In this document: positions 33,260 through 45,890 of the stretch, in pieces
How the letters are laid out: each line of letters opens with the position of its first letter
Numbering within the stretch: position 1 is the stretch's first letter
Assembly (NCBI GenBank): GCA_001599815.1
Contig: BCIA01000001.1
Location: 4,220,934-4,284,933 of the forward strand
DNA: 64,000 nucleotides
Direction: 5' to 3'
DNA from: Furcasterigmium furcatum
Taxonomy: Eukaryota; Ascomycota; Sordariomycetes; Glomerellales; Plectosphaerellaceae
Program-made: the position numbers and the translations under genes
The notes under the pieces: generated by a model
Told to the model about the DNA's origin: nothing
The model's input: only the letters and a program-made list of their open reading frames with translations
Database searches by the model: none

Positions 33260-36200
33260 GGTGGCGCTGGATTTGCCGGGCAGTTGGTCCGAATGGGGAA
33301 ACAAGTCGCGACGTGGATTATGAGGTGACGATCACAATGCAGCTGGTTGAGGGGGGGATGTGCCTGCATATCAATGTCCCGAGCTTTCAGCTACCCCGCG
33401 GGCCCCGAGAAGCAACCACTATCGAATCCTGGTTCCCGATAGAGATTGCGCGTCTCGGCAGAGTGAAGAGGTTGGTTGATAGTGATGCGGTTCTGGTAAT
33501 CGGTTGCGCTCGTATGTGCTGGCCAGTGAGGATGGAGAAGCAACTGCAGGGTGAGAAAACAACTACCGCCCGGTCTCAGGCCCCTCCCAAAAGTGCTGCA
33601 ACCGCTGCCCGCATTTCTGGCGCCGTGGGAGCGCCGTTGCGCCCAGAGCTCTCCAGCCGTCAAATCTCCCCATTAGCCGGTGGAATCCCGCTCGACTGTG
33701 CCGCTTGCTAGGTCGGTCTGATGACGTTATTTGTCATGACCTTTAATTACCACCACGACACCTTCCTTGTTGACGAGACGCATTCCCAGCAAGTGTGAAG
33801 TACACTATCTACGTGATCGTGCGTTAAAGGTACTATCGCTGACCGTCAGCCTCGCCATCGCTTGACGGTTTCGGGTTAGAAAGACAACTATGACGGTGGT
33901 ATGTACGTTGCCGAGGGAAGAGGAATCAAGCGATGGCAGAATGCCCGGATTACGCATGGGTATTCAATGGTAAGCAAGGACATCTATCCGATTGTCAATC
34001 GATCAACTTGGAGTTATCGGCGTTGCGCGTGGGTTTATTCACGCTGTCTGCAAGATGACTTGTCTAAGCAAGGGGTCTTGGTGAAGGGTCGTTGTCAAGG
34101 GAGAGCAAGGGAAAGAACTTAGAAGTCTATGCTACTTTAGTAGCTCTGGACAGCCTGTGCCATCGTTAGATCTCTGAGATATCAACTAGTGTATCCAATA
34201 CCAAATAGGTAGCAAGAACTGCAATTTCTTGTTATCGTAGCGGGGCATGGTTAGTAACTTAGCATCGCCCCGATGTCAACCTCTCTCAGGGCTTTTCAAC
34301 CATTGCAGCATAGACTTGTCAACAACACTAGTGACCCTCTCCCTGTCACAGACCCAGGCCAATGGGACTCTACGTCGGACTCCGCGGAACCTACACGGCA
34401 GCGGACAGATACGCGGAGATCCATCCATATAAACCCATGAAGGTACTATGATCGCCTGGCAGGGGCTTAGGCAAGCTAGTGCATCAGTCGGGACACAGAT
34501 CCCCCACACGATCATGCACCATGACGAGCGAGCCCTCCATATGAGCTGTGGGAGCGTGGATGGGCATTTACCTGGGGTCGAGGACTATAAATCGTTGGTC
34601 CCCCAGCCCTGTGCCTCGCATGTCCGTGCCATACTCCGCAGCCTGCCGCCCCGTCGACCCGTGGACGAAGACAACCTTTCTCCGACTGCTGCAAGCTTGA
34701 TGGCCCGAGTACGAGAATCATTCAGTCCTTCGAGTCCGCCCCTGGTCGAGGCCGGAGCCTGATAGTTAGGCGGCTTTTCTTGCCCTCTGACTGACTGCTG
34801 AGCACGGCTGCGGACATCATCAACATCCGTCTGGCTCCTCGGCGGAGGTGGCCTGGGAGGCTGGGACAGCTTACCCGACCCCGAACACGTGGGTGAGGAG
34901 CAAACATCATATTTTCAACTCAGATGGGGCAGGTCCAGACGAAAGCCGGACGGCCCGGGACGTTTTCACCCCCTTATCTGTGACCTTACTGTCATCGTCC
35001 AGGCACAACCTATCGGATGGACCGGAGATTGGGTCGTCCCGGCACGAGCGGCGGCTTGTCATCCAACGGCAACGCTCGAGAAGAAAGCACTGGTATCCAT
35101 TGCAGACACACTGCATCGTGATTCTCATCCAGTTGAGATGCCCGTTGTGCCACACTACAAGCCGATGCGGTGGTTTTTGGCTGCATGATGTGCATCGGCT
35201 AGGGTCTTCGGCAGGCAACCAGCAGAAATGGGGCGACGAGAGGGGAAAGTCACTGTACCACGGAAAAGCGTCACGATGGAAAGCACCAAGTACAGCCAAG
35301 ATACGGGGGAAATTACGCCCAGAAGACAGCTTCTGGCTGTCGTGTGCCTCCACGCCTCCGCACCTCTTGGCCGCTGGTGAGGTGAGGGCAGCTTGCTGTC
35401 CGCATTTTCTTGCTTGCCCCGGTGAGATGAAGGGGGAGGAGGGGACGAAGAGGAAGAAGAAACAAATGGGCGCATTGCTGCAAGGCCGCAATCCGTCATG
35501 CTCTTCGGAAAGACGAGGCGGAAGACGATGCCAACAAACCCATTGTCAAACCCTGCCGCCTGGTGGGAAGCTTGGCGACTTACGTGTGCGTGCTTGGTAT
35601 CATCGAAAGGCCCATTTCGGGCATTGGCGTCGGGCGTGAACGGGCGTGCCCGTGGCACCAAGGAGTTTGCTCGGAGCTCGGGGGACAACCAGAGGCCGGC
35701 GCGGGATTGGATGAATCAGCGGGCACCCTGGATGCTCCGTTGGCCGCTGTCGACCCATTTGCATCCCGAGGCTGTAATTACTCCCACGGACGTAGTATGT
35801 ATGTACATACTGATCTTCCGATCTGGCTCGGGATTCGAGTGCATTGCTGCAACCGGACGAGACTGCGGCTGAGCGCCAGTCTGGTGATGCTCGACGCCAG
35901 GGATCTCCCACGAAGAATTCTGGCAAATGCCGATGACCTAATCACCTGCTGGTACCTACATAAACAGGTGTTATTACGTAGTGTTGCAACCAGCAGCTTG
36001 CCAGCTCACTCGAGGAGCACACAAGTCCATGGGATCCATGGCCATCGAGAACATCCAGAATTGAGCTAAAAAGTCGATCAGACGGGCCTTTACCATGCGG
36101 GTCCAGCCCGCCCTGGAGTCGACGGCCATGCGTGTCGCATGACTGACCGGCTGGGAACAAGCTTTGGCCCTTGGGTGCAGTTGGAGGGTGTCGTTCGAGC

Positions 36201-38600
36201 GGTGATTCGGCAGTGAAGGAAAGTTTTGAGAATGACGCCAGAGGTAAACCGTCAGACTATGCCGTTCCAGGGGTGTGATGGGCCGCTAAAATGCCGTCGC
36301 TCAGGGCCAGCAAATGGTATGGGTGCATGATCACCCCGCCGCACGCTGCCACGATGCTGAGGGATGCCATCAGCGTAGGTAGCGCCCGTTTGAGGTGAGT
36401 GCAGCATGCTTTGTACAACTTTCTTCATATCGACAAACGCGGGTTGCGCTCTTGGCTGTCAGCTGATGGCAGCCGGTTTGCCTTTTGTATGACTTCGATG
36501 TTTGCCGGGCAGCCGAGGCGTCGCAATGCCACGCCTCATCTAGCGCGACGATGTCTCTGTGCTGTCCTGGTTGGGAGGAGGATCCCGGGAGGACCACTTG
36601 TAGCAGAACAAAGGTCGGTGAACGGGAGTGAGCTTTCAAATCGAATTCTGGGCCCTACGGATCGGCTTCCCGCAGGGCATAGTGGGTGAAAAAGTAATTA
36701 GCGTTGCTCTCTCATGTCAGGCGAGTCAGTGGAGGCGACCGGCGATGGGCGACGGGTGATACGCGCGCATTGGACCTGGCAGATGAGGTTGGCCATACCA
36801 AGACGGCGTTTCAAGGCGCAAATCGTAATCCAAGGGGAATCGGTTGGACGGGGGGCCATCGCACGTATCTCGCATCCCATCCTCGGGTGTCGTGTAGCTT
36901 CGTACTTGGAGGAAGAGTCGCGTGAGGTGGTAGATGCCCAGTGTTTCGCCGAAATGACTGATTCAAATCCCCGTCGAAAAATTTGACGATGGCCGGCCCG
37001 TGTAAGTCTCGGCGGCGACTTTCAGAGTGGCTTGACAAACAAAGGCCGAATCGTGGCGCGCGGGGACGGGCTGTTGTAGGTGAGCGACCCCGACGCTCTC
37101 AGCTCGGGCCACTCGGGGCCCGGCATTGCGGTAGTGCGTCCTCTTAGTGCGAGTGAGTCGCTGAAGCGATCGCAGTGGAGGGTCTTTTTGGGGGCACGCG
37201 AGCATGATAGGGTGAGTAAGTGCGCGCGTGAGGGATCGACGTCATTGTGCTCCAACGACAAGAACTCAGGATCGAGGCGCAAGGACTTGGTATGCTTGGG
37301 CCGAGACAGAGGCACGCAGGACGCTCAATCGCACCGAATTGTTCTCTTCTCACGAGGCAGACGCTGGTGGTGTTTGGCGAGTGCGCGCGTGCTGCAACAT
37401 TCCCCTCCGAGGGAAACAAACGGCGGCTAGACGCAGAAGAGGCAGCTCGGGTTTCTCGGTTCGGTTTCGTACCAGCACGTATGTAAGATCGGGGCACATG
37501 ATGAAAAAGGAGTTGAAGGTGCGGTGGCTCCCGGACCATCCCTGCCCATCGCGCGCCGTCTCTGATCCACGGCCACCAATCCGGGAGCGCGCCGGCGATG
37601 GAGCCAAGAACCCTGAAGTAGCAAGTACAGGTACCCGAGCCGTAGCATCCGGCCTCCGCCAAATCGTCACCGTCATGGTTGGAGATTGCTGCGTCTGGGC
37701 ATTTTCTTCGTTGTCTGGTGCCCGCCCGCAGGCGGGACTTTTTCCTGCTGGCGGAGTTGGACCCTCGTTACGCCGAGCTTTCACCCTGCAGCGCCCAGAG
37801 GTGGTTACTGGCGTTGGTCGCGGGGGCATATGTGTGTCGCATCCAAGGGGTGGCTGGTGAGTTCTTTGTGCCTCTGCTGTCGAGCATACATATGTGCTGT
37901 CATCGTGCCTTGATGATCCCGAGATGTCTGTCCCTTTCGTTGTTGTTGACGATATTTGGGCGTCCCAAGGTGAGACCGGACTTTGCGGACTTGCTCGTCG
38001 CAAGGGAGATTTGAGGTCGGAGTGGCCGGTAGACCCGGAGGCCGACATCTGTCTCATCGGCATGACTTGTTAGTGCGAACGGCCGGGGGAATATTGGATG
38101 TCAGTCTGTGGCAGTGGGGGAGGCCCCGGCCAGCACGAGGGGAGGAGGAAGAGGAAGAAGAACCCTCAGGAGTCCATCCTTGTCGGTGCCATGGCCCAGG
38201 AACAAAAAGGAAAATGAAGAGCGCAGCAATACGCCATCGGGACCCTGCGATGGTTCCTGGGAGGCGGGCGAGCGAGACATGAAAGAATTCTGATGCCTGT
38301 TGGGCCCTCGACGGGGATTTGATGCACTCGCTTGGCCATAGCGTCTCGGCATTCAAGTCAGGAGCGCGCCGGGCTTCACCAACACCCCGGCCTCCGCTCC
38401 TTCCGCCAACCTCAGGAGAGGAGAGGAGAGTCTTGGTGATGGAGCCTGGAAAGTCTTGGGTCTCGGCCACGGAAGGTGCACTTGGCGGCGAAGCGCGCGC
38501 CGGGTAGGTACGTACCCACCGCCCACTTGGGACGGAAGTACCGGTACCAGCCAGCAAAGAGCAAGAGCGAGACCGAGCAAAGCTTCGAGCTCCCACTTAC
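33260..38600. other. Gene-poor region, 5.3 kb
   Basis: I find no exon chain or family resemblance on either strand. The longest open frames (34848-35639 plus, 37350-38063 minus) are rich in Ser, Arg, Cys and His in the manner of non-coding GC-rich DNA. The part at 33720-34450 is locally A/T-richer and has an 11-base inverted repeat. No tRNA with recognisable A and B boxes and no transposon coding sequence was seen. Non-coding RNA or eroded repeats cannot be ruled out by eye. Confidence 0.45.
33854..33937. repeat. 11-base inverted repeat around a 62-base loop
   Basis: GCCATCGCTTG at 33854-33864 is the exact reverse complement of CAAGCGATGGC at 33927-33937. It could be a hairpin or a trace of a small element; with no target-site duplication visible it may also be chance. 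Confidence 0.4.
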
Positions 38601-39276
38601 ATATCTTCTTCTGCCCGTCAGTCATCCCATTGTTCCATGGCACCCGTCAACCCGTTTCTCGACTCCGACTCGCCTCTCGACCCTATCCTTGGCCCGGCCG
38701 AAGTTTCCAGGAGGAGTGAACTCTCCCCTACTCACCTCATCCTCCTCTCCTCTCGCCCTCCTCTCCCTCGCCTCATATCCTCGTCGCCTTACACGTCTCT
38801 GCTTGCTTTGCCGCCGAGGGGGAAAAGTCCGAGAGCCGCCGTCGACAAAAAAGTCCTCGACTCACTCGACCGTGTCATAGACTTTGAGCATACTTGACCA
38901 GCAAACCCGGGGCATACGTAGCAGGCTGAATGTGCAACGCAGCCACTCGACCACCACAAATCGAACAAACCGAACAAGTTGTCTCGTCTCGAGCTTCTTA
39001 GCCGTCGTGGAATCGCGCACCTGCGGAAGATCAGCCTGAGTTCCGTCATCTTCTCCTGCCAAGGACAAACCAAGAAACCACCAAGACTGCACGACTTTCC
39101 TCGGCGCTCGAGCTGTCCTTGCAGCAATTTCCCTCCAGCATCGTCGTCGTCGTCGTCACCGCCGTCCTCGTCCTTCTCACCACACCAACATCTGCCAAGC
39201 ATCCTTCTCAACACTCGACAACACCCGTCGCGACACTCACCTCGCTCGCCACCACGGCGCATCCCAGTGACCAGCC
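38601..39276 (+). other. Pyrimidine-rich leader upstream of AUR1
   Basis: Long C/T-rich tracts, including a CGT trinucleotide run near 39142-39157, lead to the AUR1 start. This is typical of promoter and 5' leader DNA of a highly expressed fungal gene. A small open frame at 38637-38897 could act as an upstream ORF if transcription starts that far out. Confidence 0.45.
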
Positions 39277-40788
39277 ATGGCCGACCTCAGCTCATTTCTT
39301 GCGATGAAGTCGCCGAAGCTCCCTCTCATCTCGCCCGGCTTCCTGAATCTCGCAAAGCTCAACCCCATTCCCCGGCGGTACAGGCCGAGTCGGAGTAGGC
39401 TCCAGAAGAGGCGCGCCGCAGCTGCAGCCGCCGCCGCCACCAACACGACCAACTTTCCGCCGTGGGCATCCGATGTCGCCTCCTTAAAGACTTCGTTCAA
39501 CCCTTGGGATGGTGTGAGGGAGTTAACCACGAGGAAATGGCATCTTCTCGACGTGCAATATGTCGTGCTCGCCGCCCTCATCATCTTCTCTCTCGCCATC
39601 GCCCCCTCCGCGCCGCTGATCAAGTCGCTCGCCGTCGTCGCAATCCTGTTGGTGCACCTGATGCCCGCCACCAACCAGTTCTTCCTGCCGTCGTTGTCGA
39701 TTTGGACCTACCTCCTTTATTTCTTCTGCAGCCGGTAAGCAACACTTCGTTGACGCAACCATTTGCAAGGAACCTTATCGCTGACCCAATGTAGCTTCAT
39801 TGATGCGAAGTACCGTCCTCACATCTGGGTCCGTGTCCTCCCGGCTCTTGAGAACGTCCTGTACGGCGCGAACCTCTCCAACATCCTCTCGGCGCATACG
39901 CACCCGGTCCTCGACATCATCGCGTGGATTCCCTATGGCCTCGGCCACTTCGGATGCCCTGCCATCTGCTCCATCCTCATCTTCGCGTTCGCCGCCCCCA
40001 AGACCCTGCCCGTGTTCGCGAAGGCTTTCGGCTGGTTGAGCGTCCTGGGTGTCACCCTGCAGCTGGTGTTTCCCTGCACCCCGCCGTGGTATGAGAACGA
40101 GCACGGTCTCGCGCCTGCCGCATACGGAATGCAGGGCTCTCCCGCCGGCCTGGCGCGTGTCGACAAGATTCTCGGCGTCGACCTGTACACCACCAACTTC
40201 ACGACTGCGCCCCTGCCCTTCGGTGCCTTCCCGTCTCTTCACGCCGCCGATGCCGTTCTCGAAGCGCTCTTCATGTCGTACTGCTTCCCCAGGTTCCGTG
40301 CCGTCTTCGTCACGTACGTTGTCTGGATCTGGTGGGCGACCATGTACCTGAGCCACCACTACGCAGTCGATCTCGTCGGTGGCTCTCTGATCGCTGCCGC
40401 CATCTTCTACACCGCCAGGACCCGGTACCTGCCCCAGCAACAAGCCGACAAGTCGAACAGGTGGCAGTACGAGTACGTCGAGACCGGCGAGCAGAAGCGC
40501 GTCTACGACGAGGAATTCGCCGGCGACTTCTATGGCCTCGGCCTCTTGCCGGGCAAGCGGTCTTCCGATAGCGACGAATGGACCGTGGGCAGCACCTCCA
40601 GCTACAGCTCCATGACGAGTGCCAGCGGCGGCACCGGCAGCGGGAGCCTGAGCCCCGCACCACAAGACGACTTCGGCGGCGAGCAGCCCAATGCCTTCAC
40701 GGTCGAGATGACTCCGCACGGCCAGCTGTCGTGGGAAGCAGGGACACCACGCGACGGTGATCTCGGCGAAGTGGTGGTCCTCCGATAA
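39277..40788 (+). CDS. AUR1: Inositol phosphorylceramide synthase catalytic subunit
   Basis: Two exons (39277-39734 and 39795-40788) give 483 residues. The N-terminus carries a basic and poly-Ala stretch, then about six to eight membrane helices. The lipid-phosphatase-type catalytic motifs are present: GAFPSLHAADA (His302) and SHHYAVDLVGGS (His340/341, Asp345). Fungal-specific segments include ANLSNILSAHTHPVLD and FPCTPPWYENEHG. The C-terminal 120 residues are hydrophilic and Ser/Gly-rich. Aur1 transfers inositol phosphate from phosphatidylinositol to ceramide in the Golgi, an essential step of fungal sphingolipid synthesis and the target of aureobasidin A. Length and motif spacing agree with the family. 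Confidence 0.95.
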
Positions 40789-42496
40789 TGCGCGGCGATA
40801 CCATCCCGTCGACTTTACACAACCCGTGCCGTCCAGACTTCTGGACGGACGAATAATGTTTGATTCGAGTACCGACACACAGCACTGATTCCGATTATTT
40901 TGCATCAGCACAGCAACGGCGTCCACATGGTCTTTTGATACAGTAATGGGCAAGGAAGCCTGTCGCGAACCCAGGGGGGGGGGGAAGCTCAGGCGATGAG
41001 GTCACCCCATGGATTGGGTAGACGACGACACGGCCGTTTTGCATTCGACAGGAGCCCACTCGCGTGGGACGACGTGTCTCCCGGACGGTTCCAGGAGACG
41101 TGGGGGGAAGAGAGAAGTTGTGGGACGACAAAAGAGGTAGACCTTACAACTTACCTGTAATGTCTTAATACGGAGGCGCCACTGGGCCCGAGACGTCCAG
41201 CAGTTTGTCGATCTCGACCGGCTGAGCGCCCTCGATCCGCGCCGGCTATCGGAGAGCCGGAGAGCGACAGTAATGAGGGGGACAATTACCACGGTGTCGA
41301 GGTAGAGCACTCGCTACTCCAGTAGGAATGACTGAAGAAGATGAACAACGTACATCCGCCGTCCACCTGGTGCATGATGATCTGGGGTGATGTTGATGAG
41401 GTCGGTGAACATGTCTGGTGTCGGTGGCCCGCGACCCGCGCAGAAAGGGAAGAGCAGCGATCAGGAGACCCAGGCGAGATGATCCTACGAAGGAAGACCA
41501 GCTCCTGGGGGCGATGGGATTCTTTAAAGAGGTGATGTCGTTGCGGCTCAACCCGGTGGGCGCAACGCGGGGCGCACGTTGGCTCATCCTCGACCGCTCG
41601 TTGGCTGGGTCGGGGATCGTCAAATAAGAGCCTTACCCTGGCGCCGTGGTAGCGGCGCAGGGGGCTTCCGATCCGGGGAATATTTGCGCTCGCTGGTGTC
41701 GCGTGGGGGATTGCCTTTTCGCGTGGATGGCGCTCGCAGCCTGATGCTGCGCCCCGATGCGGGCAGGGAAGCGAGTCAGAGCGAGGGGGAGCGAGAAGCG
41801 AGGAGGGCCTCAGTTTTGGAAGACCGACGAGCTATGCGATGATGCGAGAGGTCCTGAGCAGTAGCAAGGGGAACTTCACGGTTTATGCGAGACGAGCTGT
41901 GAAGTAGAAAAGTCTTGTTCATTCAGGAGCTACGTCCAGGACGGCAGAGATGTCCGAGAGAGAAGAGCCGGTTCCTTGCTTGCAGCTCGTGTCCGCCCTG
42001 AGCGACCATGACCAACTCAGCTAAACGCGTAAGCGAGCCTCGTCAGGAACCATCTCGCGACCTTCTTCCGCCCTGTTCTAGACCCTCTCTCCTCCGCCTC
42101 GCTCGTCATCAGCCCTGGACACCTCTTCGCAACCGATGCTCGGCCGTGGCCGAGGCTATCAAGCAAAACAACCGTGACATGACGCGACGCATGTAGAGCG
42201 TCGCCATGTCGGAGAACCAAACGCCGTGAACGAGGAAAAAACCGAACCAGCCAACCATTCTTTTTTCTTTACTGACAAGAAAGCGAATCGAAGAAAAAAC
42301 CCATCTCGTAATCAGGAGGTTCCAGGCGGAGACCCTGGGAAATGGGCGTGTAATAAGCCGAACGACCCATGTGCCGGCATCCGTAGGCCTGGCTAGCCTT
42401 GTCCCGATCTGGAAACATGTTGCGCCCGACGTACCATGCCCCTGGAGCTGCTTCACCCAAAGCCGTGGGCCATCCGCCGATCCCGCTGCTGCTGAA
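40789..42496. other. Intergenic, convergent 3' flanks
   Basis: This 1.7 kb region lies between the 3' ends of AUR1 and RPA34. A run of about eleven G occurs near 40974-40984. I see no gene or structured RNA. Confidence 0.5.
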
Positions 42497-44670
42497 TCAC
42501 TTCTTCGACTTGGGGCGTCCAATGCTCGGCGGCGCAACGGGCGTCTGCTTGGGCGTAGGGGCGGAGGCCTGGGAGGAGGGGAGCATGGAATCCTTGGCCT
42601 TCTTCTTCTTCTCCTTCTTCGCCTTGGGCGTGCTGTCGACCGAGACGCTCATGCTAGGAGGCAGGGTCGGGGCAGACTTGGAGTGCGGCACATGGGGCAC
42701 CGGGATGGTGCTCTTGCGACCGACGCTCGGCAGGGGGACGGGCGATTCCTTGGGCACGGCCTGGGAGCTCGAGGGCTCGGCCGAGAAGGATACGCGCTTG
42801 TTCTTCTTGGACGACTTGGGCACCGGCGTCGGCAGCTCCGGGCTTGCCTCGGGGGCCTTGCGCTTCTGGCTCGAGACGGGGACCGAGGGCGGCGCGACGG
42901 GAGTCACCTTAGAGGTCGCCTTGGGCGTGCTCAGCGCCTCCTCGGAGCGCTTCTGCTTCTTGGACTTCTTCTTCTCGGCGGACTGCTCCTCTTGCATGAG
43001 CTGCGTGGAAGCGAGGTCCTCGTCGTCGTCGTCTTCCTCGTGGTGCTTGCGCTTGATCGCCTTCTTCTTGGCGGGGGTTGCCTGAACAAGCGTGGGCTCG
43101 CTGCCGGAGCTCGATGCGTCGCTCTCGCTGACGTTCTTGGTCTTCTTGCTCGTCTTGGTCTTCTTGGCGGAGGAAGCCGGCGCAGGCGCAGGTGCGTCTG
43201 CCATCTCAACGTCTTCGTCTTCATCTTCGTCGGAGGCGGAGCCGATCGTGCCCATGGCCTCGGTGGGCGCAATGCCAAGAGGGCGGAAACGGGCTTGCAG
43301 GCCCTTGGGCTGGGGGCGCGGGCCCCTGGGGAGGCCAGCTGCGGAGGCGGAGGTGGAGAGCTGGATAACACGCTTAATCCGCATGACCTGGTCGACGTCG
43401 CGAGACACTGGGAGAGTTAGTTAGCTTTGGGCGAGATTCGATGCGGTGACCACACGATTCGATGCGGTGACCACAATCACGTACCTGGCTGATACTGGCT
43501 GCCCTTCTTGTTGGGGATGAGGACCTGATAGGAGGCGCTGGCGGCGGCCTCATGGCTGAGGTTCATGCCGTACTGGGCGCCGTCGTGCTCGAACACGGGC
43601 TCGCCATTTGTGATCTTGTTGACGGGGACCTCGAGCTTCTCGATGACGTTGATGGGAACCGAGGCGGGGGCGGTGAAGTACCAGAGCTGCTTGCCCTCCA
43701 GCTTGGCCTGGCTGAGGAAGTCCGCGACATCCTTGCCGTCGCTCTCGCCCTGGACGCGCCGCAGCACGAAGTCGTTGCCGACGAAGCCTGATTGTGCGAT
43801 CGAGGTATCCTTGCGGCCTGCGACCAGTGCGCCAGCCTGTGAATCTTCCTTATCCTCCGAGTCGGACTCGGAGCCGGACTCCTCCTCGCTCGATGTGGTC
43901 TCGACGGTCTCGGCGCTCTTGCTGGCGCTGGTGGCAGCGGGCTTCGGGGCCTTCTTCTTGGGAACGGGTGTCTGTTCTTCTTCCTCCTCCTCATCGCTGG
44001 AGCTAGTCTCCTCGGAGCTGGTAGAGGCGGCAGCCTTCGGGGCGGCCTTCTTGCCGTTCATAAGGGACTTGGCGGCCTGCTTGGTGCCTGCGTCGCTGTC
44101 GGAATCACTCTCGGACTCCGACTCCTTGTCCGCGTCGCTCTCTTCTTCGCTGGAGGTATCGTCGGACGAGGGAGTCTTCTTGATGGTCTTGTTCACGGCC
44201 TTGGCAGGCTTCGCCTCTTTCTCTTCCTCGTCGTCGCTGTCATCGGAGGAGCTGCTGCTCTCAGCATCGGACTCGCCCGAGGATGACGTCGTGTCTGTCT
44301 CGGCGGCGCCATTGGTGGTGGCTTTCTTCTTGTTCGCGGCGCGCTCGGTATCGCTGTCGGCAACCTCGTCCTCCTTAGCACGCGGGGCTCGCTTGGAAGG
44401 TGTGATGCCATTCCTCGAGGAGGTCGACGTCTCGGTGGGGGTGGTGCCGTTCAGGCGATTAAAGAAGGCGGTGTTGGGGGCCTTGTCGTCATCCGAGTCG
44501 GCATCAACAGACTCGTCATCGTCGCTGCTGTCGTTGTCTGCGCGGATGTCGAACTTCTTCTCGGCCTTGTGCTTGGCGGAAGGCGTCGCGGTTTCTTCGG
44601 CCGCCTGCGTGCCCTTAGCAATTAGATTCCGAAGAGAGGCGACGCCATCGAGAGCCCGTCGCGCCACCAT
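42497..44670 (-). CDS. RNA polymerase I subunit Rpa34-like protein
   Basis: Two exons (44670-43485 and 43407-42497) give 698 residues. The first 280 residues are acidic Ser/Asp/Glu tracts alternating with Lys/Ala-rich stretches, as in nucleolar proteins. The central conserved module has DFVLRRVQGES, LEGKQLWYFTAPASVPI and, spanning the intron, SQYQPVSRDVDQVMRIKRVIQL. Then comes GLPRGPRPQPKGLQARFRPLG and a long Lys-rich tail with repeated KKKSKKQKR-like clusters. This is the A34/CAST-type subunit that with A49 forms the TFIIF-like heterodimer of Pol I in the nucleolus. The N-terminal boundary is uncertain: the frame stays open to an ATG at 45186, which would give 870 residues. I prefer 44670, where the acidic nucleolar-type sequence begins. 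Confidence 0.75.
43435..43476. repeat. 21-base tandem duplication inside the RPA34 intron
   Basis: Two adjacent copies of a 21-base unit beginning GATTCGATGCGGTGACCACA lie within the 77-base intron at 43408-43484. Only the last base differs. The duplication lengthens the intron without touching the splice sites. Confidence 0.85.
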
Positions 44671-45186
44671 TTCGCCGTGTGTAGTGAGGAATGCGCGGTG
44701 CAGGGCGGATTGGGTGCGGGAATTGGGGATGGCGGGGGGTTGTGAAGCTCGAAAGCGACGCGTTGAGTGCGAAATTTGCGCGTGAAGAGGGACGGGAGGT
44801 GGGATGGATATCTCAAGGCGAGCAAGAGGCTGGGATTTTTTTCTGGGGACGTGAAGTTCAAAGTTTCGACTTACCGGAACAAGGATGGCACGGGCCTCTT
44901 TTCCGACAATGGCAGCTGCGGTGGGTCTGGCGGGCGCCGGTGCTCTGGTTCCAGCGGAAGCTCGCTGAAGCTTACGCTGTAACCTGCGCCGCTGTCGGCA
45001 ATTGGCAGGGGACTGGCTCGCCTGAGGCTTTCCCACTGTAGCGACCTTGCCGGCTCCAATGTCCTCCAGCTTCACAGGAGTTGCCTTGGAGCTGCTTGGC
45101 GTGCCCCTGATTGGAGCCTGCTGCTGCTGCTGCTTGCTACCATAGGATCCCATCTTTGAGTGGAATTGTTTCTTGTTCTTCCCCAT
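44671..45186 (-). other. Open frame continuous with RPA34, possible N-terminal exon or separate leader peptide
   Basis: Reading from an ATG at 45186 the frame runs 172 codons without a stop into RPA34. It starts MGKNKKQFHSK, has a poly-Gln run and ATPVKLEDIGAGK, then turns into Arg/Pro-rich sequence of low information. A good-looking donor (GTAAGT) occurs near 44877, so part of it may be a first exon and part an intron. It could also be promoter DNA that is open by chance. I cannot decide. Confidence 0.35.
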
Positions 45187-45890
45187 GCTGAAGATGACGA
45201 GTGAGGAGGAATGGATCGTGAAAAGGCTGGTGTTGCAGGCGGGTGTGAAGCCAGAACAAGCTGGTGGGAATCTTTGTTGGTTGCAGGATTGGAGGACGGG
45301 TTGTTGAGTGTGCAACGTGAGGAATTGCAGGTGGCTTTGTGAAAGATATTACCTGGTTTCCAGGTTCTTGCCCAAGCTGTGCTGGTACCTTAGGAATCCA
45401 CAGATTCCGTTCTCTCCAAATGATATGGATTGTTCCAGGTCAGTTCGTAGTACGAAGTCAGGCAACTGCCAGAAGACAGTTGGGTTGCCTTAGGCACCTC
45501 AGATACAGAATGTTCTCCAACAGCTGGCAGAAATCATCGCTCCTTGAATGACTTAGTATTACTCAGATCAGCTGAAAATATCTTGCTGTGTATTTTAATC
45601 TGAATCGAGAGGGACAATGTTTTCTAGGATCTTGCTTTGAGTCTCCATCAATATCTCGTCTAGCTTCCCACCCGCACGGAGATTCGCACCTTCAAAAGTG
45701 GGCCCGCACAACCACGACGTCGATCCAGAGAAAAAGACATGCACGATCGCCTCACCCAAGATGCTCCCAAGCTCAATCACCCCGATGACTGCTTTCACCA
45801 TGGCTGGCCCAGGACTTGCTCTGCCTTAAATCAGCCTATTTCGTTTCAAAATACATGATCTCCTTGACTCACTGATCTATAGACGATGCG
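45187..45890. other. Divergent promoter of RPA34 and GRC3
   Basis: About 700 bp between two genes of ribosome biogenesis on opposite strands. No exon recognised. A shared regulatory region for nucleolar genes is plausible but no specific element is evident. Confidence 0.45.

Noticed and set aside
34848..35639. 263-codon open frame in the gene-poor region
   Set aside because: No family resemblance, amino-acid mix rich in Cys/His/Arg/Ser as in chance frames of GC-rich DNA, and a comparable frame lies on the other strand.
36886..36987. Possible tRNA B box (TGATTCAAATCCCC)
   Set aside because: No matching A box, no acceptor stem and no cloverleaf pairing could be drawn.
37350..38063. 237-codon minus-strand open frame
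   Set aside because: Low-complexity Ser/Pro/Arg/Thr text with no domain; several overlapping frames of similar quality exist.
38637..38897. 86-codon frame starting MAPVNPFLD upstream of AUR1
   Set aside because: Its start looks protein-like, but it soon becomes Ser/Leu/Pro repeats of the C/T-rich leader. At best an upstream ORF.
42371..43420. 349-codon plus-strand open frame, Leu/Gly-rich
   Set aside because: Antisense shadow of the Lys-rich Rpa34 tail; poly-Leu and poly-Gly arise from complementary codons.
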